Origin: Roseibium aggregatum
GTDB taxonomy: Bacteria; Pseudomonadota; Alphaproteobacteria; Rhizobiales; Stappiaceae
DNA length: 64,000 nucleotides
NCBI RefSeq assembly: GCF_017309185.1
Contig: NZ_JAEKJZ010000004.1
Location: 248,001-312,000 of the forward strand
Direction: 5' to 3'
Part shown: positions 58,486 through 64,000 of the stretch, one piece after another
How positions within the stretch are numbered: the first letter of the stretch is position 1
Layout: every line of letters starts with the position of its first letter
Program-made: the position numbers and the translations under genes
Notes under the pieces: generated by a model
What the model was told of the DNA's origin: nothing
Databases searched by the model: none
What the model saw: the letters and a program-made list of their open reading frames with translations, nothing else

Positions 58486-59274
58486 ATGCGTAAAACCTGG
58501 CCGATGGTGCTCTCCATCCTCTATGCGTCGGCGATCTACTGTTTCATCTTCCTGCCGGTCGCCGTTCTGGTGCTGTTTTCCTTCCAGGACGGCCGGTTTC
58601 CGATCCCGCCGCTGAAAGGCCTGAGCCTCAGGTGGTACGAAGCGGTCTGGAATGACAGCCGTCTTGTTGAGGCTCTCGTCAATTCGGTCACCGTTGCCGT
58701 TGGTTCGTCATTGGTGGCAGTGCTGCTCGGCTTTCTCTCGGCCTATGGACTGGCGCGTTTCGCGCTGCCCGCGAAGGGGCTGCAGCGGGCACTGCTCACG
58801 GCGCCACTGACCGTCAGCTACCTGATCATCGGCATGGGGTTGCTGATCACCTTCAATACGCTCGGCGTTCCCAAGTCGCTGCTGGCGGCGGGGATCGGCC
58901 ATGTGGTGATCAACCTGCCGCTCTGTTTCGCCATTATCTACAGCCAGATGAGCGACCATCAGGCCAATATCGAGCGTGCCGCCCGCGACCTCGGAGCGGC
59001 GGAATGGCAGGTGGTTACGCTGATCACCGCGCCGATGCTCTGGCCGGCCCTGTTCGCCAGCTTCTTTCTGTCAATGACCTTTTCCTGGGACGAGTTCATC
59101 ATCTCGTTCCTTCTGACCCGCTTCGACGTGACCCTGCCGGTGGAAATCTGGAGCCTGCTGCGTTCCGGGCTCAACCCGAAGACCAATGCGGTCGGCAGCG
59201 TGGTCTTCGCGATTTCCATCGTGCTGGTGTTTCTTCTCGAACTCGTCGTCTTGCGCAACAGGAGGCGCTCTTGA
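58486..59274 (+). CDS. ABC permease, PotC type
   Basis: This 262-residue second permease begins MRKTWPMVLSILYASAIYCF and contains the EAA loop ANIERAARDLGAAEWQVVTLITAPMLWPAL and the family motif FSWDEFIISFLLTRFDVTLPVEIW. Its start lies 5 bases after the PotB stop, with an ACGGG element. The stop is overlapped by the TTG of the ATPase gene. It pairs with the PotB-type permease. Confidence 0.93.
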   Translation: MRKTWPMVLSILYASAIYCFIFLPVAVLVLFSFQDGRFPIPPLKGLSLRWYEAVWNDSRLVEALVNSVTVAVGSSLVAVLLGFLSAYGLARFALPAKGLQRALLTAPLTVSYLIIGMGLLITFNTLGVPKSLLAAGIGHVVINLPLCFAIIYSQMSDHQANIERAARDLGAAEWQVVTLITAPMLWPALFASFFLSMTFSWDEFIISFLLTRFDVTLPVEIWSLLRSGLNPKTNAVGSVVFAISIVLVFLLELVVLRNRRRS

Positions 59275-60356
59275 CCACTCTTGCCGTCGACGCACGCAAC
59301 ATCACCCACCGCTACAGCGGCTTCACCGCGCTCGACAATGTCTCGCTCACCGTTCCGACCGGGGCCTACACGGTGTTCCTGGGGCCGTCCGGATCGGGCA
59401 AGACGACGCTTTTGTCCGTTATCGGCGGCTTTCTGGTGCCGCAATCGGGCGAGGTTCTAATTAACGGCCGGGACATGACGGAGGTCGCACCGGCGAAACG
59501 CCCGACAACGACGGTGTTTCAGGACTACGCGCTGTTTCCGCACATGACGATCGGCGCCAATGTCGCCTTCGGCCTGCGCATGCGCGGCGTCGGGTCGGCC
59601 GAGCGAAAGAACAAGGCGAAACGCATGCTGGACCTTGTCGGTCTCGGTGGCGCGGACGGAAAAAAGCCACATGAGCTTTCCGGAGGCCAGCGCCAAAGGG
59701 TGGCTCTGGCAAGGGCGCTCGCGGTCGACCCGTCGGTCCTGCTGCTCGACGAACCGCTCGGCGCGCTCGATCTCAAGCTGCGCCGGCAGATGCAGGCGGA
59801 GCTGAAAAGCATCCAGCGCGAAGTCGGCACGTCCTTCATCCATGTCACTCACGATCAGGAAGAGGCCATGGCGATCGGCGACACCATCGTCGTTATGAAC
59901 CACGGACGGATCGAGGATTCGGGGTCGCCGGAACGGATCTACCTGAAACCGGCAACCCATTTCGCGGCTGGCTTCATGGGTCAGAGTTCCTTCCTGAAGG
60001 GAAAGGTCAGGGACGTGTCCGCTGGCAGCGTGGTTCTGGAGACCCCCTGCGGGGCGTTTGCGCTGCCCTCCGGACCGGCTGCCTACAAACCGGGAGAAGC
60101 GGTCGTGGTGTCGGTGCGGCCCGAGCATTTCGTGACCGGCGAGATTGCCGGCGATGGCATGATCGCGTTGGGGGCGGGGCGTCTGCGCACCATGACCTTC
60201 GCCGGAACCCATCACCTCGGCGAACTGGATCACGAGGCATGCGCGGCGTTCAGGCCGGTCGTCCAACTCCCCCAGAGCGGCGGTCCCGGCATTGGCGATA
60301 CGGTCAGGCTGTGGGCCCGGGTGGAGGATGCCGTGGTTCTGAAAGCGGAAGGGTAG
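59271..60356 (+). CDS. ABC ATPase, PotA type
   Basis: This 361-residue ATPase of the polyamine importer has Walker A GPSGSGKTTLLSV, signature LSGGQRQRVALARAL, Walker B VLLLDEPLGALD, H-loop IHVTHDQEEAMA, and a C-terminal TOBE domain from about residue 285. The start codon is TTG, overlapping the PotC stop (TTGA) behind an AGGAGG site six bases upstream. The family N-terminus fits this start, and the longer upstream frame is the out-of-frame continuation over potC. Confidence 0.94.
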   Translation: MTTLAVDARNITHRYSGFTALDNVSLTVPTGAYTVFLGPSGSGKTTLLSVIGGFLVPQSGEVLINGRDMTEVAPAKRPTTTVFQDYALFPHMTIGANVAFGLRMRGVGSAERKNKAKRMLDLVGLGGADGKKPHELSGGQRQRVALARALAVDPSVLLLDEPLGALDLKLRRQMQAELKSIQREVGTSFIHVTHDQEEAMAIGDTIVVMNHGRIEDSGSPERIYLKPATHFAAGFMGQSSFLKGKVRDVSAGSVVLETPCGAFALPSGPAAYKPGEAVVVSVRPEHFVTGEIAGDGMIALGAGRLRTMTFAGTHHLGELDHEACAAFRPVVQLPQSGGPGIGDTVRLWARVEDAVVLKAEG

Positions 60357-60360
60357 CGGG

Positions 60361-61089
60361 ATGGAACGGGCGACGGCGGAGATCTGGTACGAAACGCGGA
60401 AAGTGGGCGACGACGTCACCTATATCTGCGAGCCCTTCATCGAGGAGTTCTACCGCTGCAACATCTGGCATGTGCGCGGGCGCGACAAGGACATGCTGGT
60501 CGACAGCGGCATGGGGGTGGTCAGCCTGCGCGAACAGGTGCCGCTCGTCACCGAACGTCCGCTCGAGGCGGTGGCCAGCCACACGCACTTCGACCACATC
60601 GGCTGCCATCACGAATTCGAGCATCGCACGGTGCACCGATGCGAGGCGGAACTGCTGGCGGAGCCGACTCGGAAGAACACCCTCGCCGATCCCTATGTCA
60701 CCGACGAGATCTTCACCAAGCTGCCGCCGCTGCCTTACGCATCAACGGAATACGCGGTCAAAAAGGCCCCGGCGACCCGTATCGTCGAGGACGGCGATGT
60801 TGTCGATCTCGGCGATCGCCACTTCACGGTCATTCATACGCCGGGCCATTCGCCAGGCGGTATCGCGCTTTATGAAAAAGCGTCCGGCATCCTGTTTTCC
60901 GGTGACATTCTTTATGACGGTCCGCTGATCGAAGACACCTATCACTCCGACATCGGCGACTACATCGCCAGCATGACGCGGCTGCTGGACCTGCCGGTGC
61001 GGCTTGTTCACGGTGGTCATTTCCCGAGCTTTTCCGGCGAGCGCTACCGGACACTCATCCGTGACTGGCTGACCTCGCACGACAGGTGA
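60361..61089 (+). CDS. Metallo-beta-lactamase-fold hydrolase
   Basis: This 242-residue MBL-fold protein has the metal-binding motif SHTHFDHIGCHHEFEH, the later His in HTPGHSPGGIALYE, the bridging Asp in FSGDILYDG and the C-terminal LVHGGHFPSFSGERY. It may hydrolyse an ester, thioester or lactone intermediate. It is the last gene of the ureohydrolase operon (five bases after the ATPase). It is convergent with the M50-type peptidase gene, with four bases between the stops. Confidence 0.9.
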   Translation: MERATAEIWYETRKVGDDVTYICEPFIEEFYRCNIWHVRGRDKDMLVDSGMGVVSLREQVPLVTERPLEAVASHTHFDHIGCHHEFEHRTVHRCEAELLAEPTRKNTLADPYVTDEIFTKLPPLPYASTEYAVKKAPATRIVEDGDVVDLGDRHFTVIHTPGHSPGGIALYEKASGILFSGDILYDGPLIEDTYHSDIGDYIASMTRLLDLPVRLVHGGHFPSFSGERYRTLIRDWLTSHDR

Positions 61090-61093
61090 GACG

Positions 61094-61780
61094 TCAGCCG
61101 CGCGTCTCTCTGCCGAAGGCAATGTTGCTGCTTTCACCGAGCTGATTGCGCAGACAATAGTAGATCACGGCCAGGCTGGCGGCGAGCCAGAGGCCGCCCC
61201 AGAAAATCGTCGGCCCGCCGAACTCCTCGGCCAGCATGTAGGCGTCGGAGCGCAGGCCGGAGCGCCGGATCGTGTCATCGAAAATATCGAACGGGACATA
61301 GATCATGCTGGCCAGGCCGATGACGCGCAGGACAAGATCGTTGATCTCGAGGCTCAGGTAGCGGGCAATGGCGAGCATGCCGAGACCGGTCAGGGTGCAG
61401 AAGACCAGCGGGAACCAGTCGCGTATGTAAAGCGCCGTCACCAAAAGCGTGAGACCGCCGAAGGCAGCGGTCACCATGCGGTCGAGGTGGGTATGAAGGG
61501 CGATCAGGAAAAGCCCGGTACCGATCAGCAACGAGCCAAGATACCCCGCCGAAAGCGTGATGAAGCGGTTGCCGCCCCGCGACAGGACGTGCCCGCCCTG
61601 CTGGGCTGACAGCGACAGGTCTTCGACGGAGCCGCCGGTCAGGACGGTGGCGATCGCATGGGAAAGCTCGTGCAGGAATACGATCAGGATCTTCAAGGGA
61701 ACGACTACGGGCGAATTCCAGAGCAGGAACAACACCAGCGTGATCGCCATCAGTTGCCAGTGACCTTTCAGGATCCCCAA
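61094..61780 (-). CDS. M50-type membrane metallopeptidase
   Basis: This 228-residue integral-membrane protein has the zinc motif FLHELSHAIATVLTGG in the second hydrophobic segment, as in the peptidase M50B-like family (site-2 protease relatives). About six hydrophobic segments are visible. The usual second zinc ligand of S2P enzymes (the NPDG-type motif) is not obvious, so catalytic activity is unproven. The ATG follows MGILKGHWQL. Confidence 0.85.
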   Translation of the reverse strand: MGILKGHWQLMAITLVLFLLWNSPVVVPLKILIVFLHELSHAIATVLTGGSVEDLSLSAQQGGHVLSRGGNRFITLSAGYLGSLLIGTGLFLIALHTHLDRMVTAAFGGLTLLVTALYIRDWFPLVFCTLTGLGMLAIARYLSLEINDLVLRVIGLASMIYVPFDIFDDTIRRSGLRSDAYMLAEEFGGPTIFWGGLWLAASLAVIYYCLRNQLGESSNIAFGRETRG

Positions 61781-61995
61781 CTCAAACCACCTCCGGCCTC
61801 TGGTGTGAAAGCGGCCTCGATCCTACCGGTGCGCCGGTCTCGGTTCAATCCGGTGAAGCCCGGAAACAGGAGAGGTGGTGTCCCCATCCTTTCGCGGATG
61901 GGGACAGGACCGTGGCGGGGAAGAGGTCCGGTGAAGGAAAGATCTCCGTCGCTCCGCCGAAGCGGGTTATCGAACAGGCATGTCGGTTTCCGTAG

Positions 61996-62349
61996 TCATG
62001 GCATCAGCTTCGGAGCGCCGGTCGACATGTCGATGCCTCGGTAGGGCATTTGAGCGGCTTTCCAGGCCGCGAAGCCGCCCTCCAGATGGGCAATCGGTGT
62101 GATGCCCGCCGCAAGGGCGGCCTGGGCGACCTTGCCGGAGCGCACGCCCGACCCGCAATGAAACACGATGCGCTTGCCGATCTGGCTCGGCAGGCATGCG
62201 GCATCGAAAAAGGCCATCGGCATCAGGAGAGAGCCATCGATGTGTTCCATCATGTATTCCGGCGGAGTACGGACATCGATGAGCACGATCTCGCCGGCCT
62301 TCAAGGCATCGTAGACCTGCTGCGGGTTCCAGTTTTCGACTTCGCTCAT
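61996..62349 (-). CDS. Rhodanese-like single-domain protein
   Basis: This 117-residue rhodanese-fold protein has the catalytic Cys in VFHCGSGVRSGKVAQAA and the family segments IVLIDVRTPPEYMMEHIDGSL and LEGGFAAWKAAQMPYR. It transfers sulfur from thiosulfate or a persulfide donor in the cytoplasm. It stands alone, with more than 200 bases on either side. Confidence 0.92.
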   Translation of the reverse strand: MSEVENWNPQQVYDALKAGEIVLIDVRTPPEYMMEHIDGSLLMPMAFFDAACLPSQIGKRIVFHCGSGVRSGKVAQAALAAGITPIAHLEGGFAAWKAAQMPYRGIDMSTGAPKLMP

Positions 62350-62669
62350 GACAGGATCCTTAGATTTTGTTCGCGGAAATTTTGAATTGGCAGTGACCGC
62401 CTTCCGGTTCCCGAAGCCGGTCGCCGCACACGTTTATTGCAGTGCAAAAAGCATGCTGTCTGGAAGACTCAGTGTCGCATGCCTCTCTTTCCGCTTCGTC
62501 ATGGTTTATCGGTCACGGGCAAGAACCCGTCAATCCGGCCGGCCAGATCCGGATCTCAACCGTCATCTCACCGGCGGCAAACCGCTTTACCGGTAATGCG
62601 GAAAAACGCTTTTACGGTGGGGCCTGCTGTTCTGCAGGATAGCGGCGAACGGAGACGAGCCCGCGACTC
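62350..62669. other. Intergenic region, nothing recognised
   Basis: These 320 bases lie between the rhodanese gene and the MotB/OmpA-like gene. Short frames here have no ribosome-binding sites or family similarity. The region must contain the rhodanese promoter. Confidence 0.35.
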
Positions 62670-63701
62670 TCACCGCTCCGTCAGCTTCAGCTCGATCCGC
62701 CGGTTCTTCGCCAGCGCCTCGGGCGTTTCGCCCTCTTCCAGAGGCTGGAACTCGCCGAAGCCGGCGGCGACCAGCCGTTTGGGGTCGACGCCCTTCTCGA
62801 TGAGATAGCGGACCACGGAAATGGCGCGGGCGGCTGAGAGTTCCCAGTTGTTACGCAGGCGGCCGGTGCCGGAGAGCGGACGGGCGTCTGTGTGGCCGTC
62901 GACCCTGAGAACCCAGTTGATCTCGTCGGGGATCTGCAGGCTCAGTTCCTGGATCGCCTCGGCGAGCTTGTCGAGTTCGGTCTGTCCGGCCGGATTGATG
63001 TCTTCCGAGCCGGAATCGAACAGCACTTCCGATTGGAACACGAAGCGGTCGCCGACCACGGAAATGTCGGACCGCTGGGAGAGGATTTCCCGTAAGCGGC
63101 CGAAGAAATCGGAGCGATAGCGGGAGAGCTCCTGAACGCGCTGGACGAGCGCGGCGTTGAGCCTTCGACCCAGGCTCGCGATCTTGGCCTGGCTTTGCTC
63201 TTCCTTGGCTTCCGCTGCTTCCAGCGCCGCGTTGGCGGCGGCGATCTGGCGTCTCAAGGCGGCGATCTGCTGGTTGAGGAGTTCCACCTGGGCCAGCGCC
63301 TCCTGGCTGACCTGACGTTCGTCGTCGAGGAGGTTCTCAAGACGGCTTGCCTGCCCGCCGGCGGCGTCCGCCTCGCTCGAGCTACTTTCCAGGAGGCCGA
63401 GAAGGCGTGTCTGTTCGGCCTGCGCGTCGCTGAGGCTGGCCTGCAGACCGAGAATGGTGTCTTCGAGTTCGCCGGAGCTGGCCCGCTCCAGCGCCAACAG
63501 TTCGGTCAGCTCGCTGATCTGGGCGTTCAGCCGGTTGAGCACGGTATCTCGGCCGGAAAGCTGCTGGGAGAGAAAGAACTGGGCGATCATGAAGATCGAC
63601 AGAAGGAAAATGATGACCAGAAGCAGGGTCGCCATGGCATCGACGAAGCCGGGCCAGTAATCCGTCGATTGGCCGCGGCGGCGGGCGCGAAGGCTTGCCA
63701 T
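62670..63701 (-). CDS. MotB/OmpA-like peptidoglycan-binding membrane protein
   Basis: This 343-residue protein has a single N-terminal membrane span (ATLLLVIIFLLSIFMIAQFFL), a long coiled coil of about 130 residues with Glu/Ala/Leu-rich heptads, and a C-terminal OmpA-like domain (LRVDGHTDARPLSGTG, NWELSAARA, RRIELKLTER) that should bind peptidoglycan. The N-terminal FVDAMATLLLV segment carries the aspartate typical of MotB/TolR-type ion-channel subunits. Together with the MotA/TolQ-like gene upstream it forms a stator-like pair. Confidence 0.9.
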   Translation of the reverse strand: MASLRARRRGQSTDYWPGFVDAMATLLLVIIFLLSIFMIAQFFLSQQLSGRDTVLNRLNAQISELTELLALERASSGELEDTILGLQASLSDAQAEQTRLLGLLESSSSEADAAGGQASRLENLLDDERQVSQEALAQVELLNQQIAALRRQIAAANAALEAAEAKEEQSQAKIASLGRRLNAALVQRVQELSRYRSDFFGRLREILSQRSDISVVGDRFVFQSEVLFDSGSEDINPAGQTELDKLAEAIQELSLQIPDEINWVLRVDGHTDARPLSGTGRLRNNWELSAARAISVVRYLIEKGVDPKRLVAAGFGEFQPLEEGETPEALAKNRRIELKLTER

Positions 63702-63736
63702 CTAGTCGGCTCCCCACTGGCATCCGGACATGGCGG

Positions 63737-64000
63737 TCACTCCTTTGCCCGGTCGAACGCGGCCGAAATGGAGGCAAGAAGCCCTTCGATGCGTTTTTGC
63801 TGCTCGCTCTGGGACTCGGCCCAGTCGCGCATCATCTGCTGCTCGGAGCGCACGTGCTTGACCAGACCCTGAATGCCTTCGGCCAGATTGGCCATGGCCT
63901 GGGAGGCCGTCTTGCTGCCGCCCTCCTCGATGGTCTTTTGCAGCGACTGGATCGAGGCCTGGATCTGTTCGACGCCCGGAGACTCGGTGGCGCCGAACAT
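63737..64000 (-). CDS. MotA/TolQ/ExbB-like protein, C-terminal part
   Basis: Only the C-terminal 87 residues lie in the window (GVEQIQASIQSLQKTIEEGG to FDRAKE), a charged, helical tail. Its position just upstream of the MotB/OmpA-like gene (35 bases apart), and the usual composition of such pairs in Hyphomicrobiales, indicate a MotA/TolQ/ExbB proton-channel family protein. The domain with the membrane helices is outside the window, so the assignment rests mainly on context. Confidence 0.6.
   Translation of the reverse strand: MFGATESPGVEQIQASIQSLQKTIEEGGSKTASQAMANLAEGIQGLVKHVRSEQQMMRDWAESQSEQQKRIEGLLASISAAFDRAKE

Noticed and set aside
62670..64000. MotA/MotB-like pair as part of a Zorya (ZorAB) defence system
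   Set aside because: No ZorC, ZorD or ZorE-like gene is visible beside the pair, and OmpA-like MotB partners of this kind are common housekeeping pairs in Hyphomicrobiales.
1..64000. CRISPR arrays, tRNA or rRNA genes, prophage or transposase genes
   Set aside because: Reading both strands showed no regularly spaced repeats, no cloverleaf or rRNA landmarks that I could recognise, and no transposase or phage structural motifs; a tRNAscan or Rfam run could still find items missed by eye.

Overview
The window looks like an ordinary chromosome segment of an alphaproteobacterium of the Hyphomicrobiales, most likely a marine or host-associated Stappiaceae-type organism (Roseibium/Labrenzia relatives); this placement is inference from gene content. 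The supporting markers are alphaproteobacterial housekeeping and cell-cycle families: GapR (DUF2312), RcdA (DUF1465), TrcR (DUF1013), DUF1192, DUF1244, DUF1036 beside pyk, an aa3-oxidase subunit IV peptide, and DUF465 proteins. The DNA is GC-rich and tightly packed with genes. No tRNA, rRNA, CRISPR array, prophage or insertion sequence was recognised.

Layout. 1-3.6 kb: pyk (cut by the window edge) overlapping a secreted DUF1036 gene, then N-formylglutamate amidohydrolase, DUF1244 and gapR. 3.9-16.1 kb: a secreted M15-like (DUF882) protein, a sigma-54 response regulator, an M3 oligoendopeptidase, a DUF3445 haem oxidase-like protein, an ABC1/UbiB-type kinase, a cytochrome oxidase subunit, RluA, a sulfotransferase, a flavodoxin-fold reductase, a TPR lipoprotein and rpsU. 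16.5-21.9 kb: a MATE exporter, an unrecognised 415-residue protein, purE-purK and two DUF465 genes. 22.5-26.9 kb: a cell-surface signalling trio (ECF sigma factor, FecR anti-sigma, TonB receptor with STN domain). 27.2-32.7 kb: an acyl-CoA ligase, a TSUP carrier, propionyl-CoA synthetase and an SDR. 32.9-38.6 kb: an ABC exporter, rpmE, rcdA, a candidate small RNA, DUF1192, a quinone reductase and trcR.

From 38.7 kb the window becomes accessory and catabolic. A LysR gene faces an operon of two DadA-like FAD oxidases, an SDR and a complete Dpp-type ABC importer (39.7-48.2 kb). Next come a methyltransferase resembling the catalytic domain of plant methionine S-methyltransferase (MMT/MmtN) and a tiny TusA-like protein without the usual cysteine. 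A class II aldolase, a D-2-hydroxyacid dehydrogenase, a BetI-like regulator and an aminotransferase follow. A second LysR gene faces an operon of a ureohydrolase, a Pot-type ABC importer and a metallo-beta-lactamase-fold hydrolase (54.5-61.1 kb). The window ends with an M50-type membrane peptidase, a rhodanese and a MotB/OmpA-like plus MotA/TolQ-like pair that runs off the edge.

The observations most worth following are the MMT-like methyltransferase at 48.3-49.3 kb, which suggests sulfonium (S-methylmethionine or DMSP) chemistry; the candidate small RNA at about 36.2 kb with CCUCC-type unpaired segments and a strong terminator; and the two LysR-controlled uptake-plus-degradation operons whose substrates cannot be named from sequence. 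All assignments come from reading the sequence and from remembered family signatures; no database search was run.
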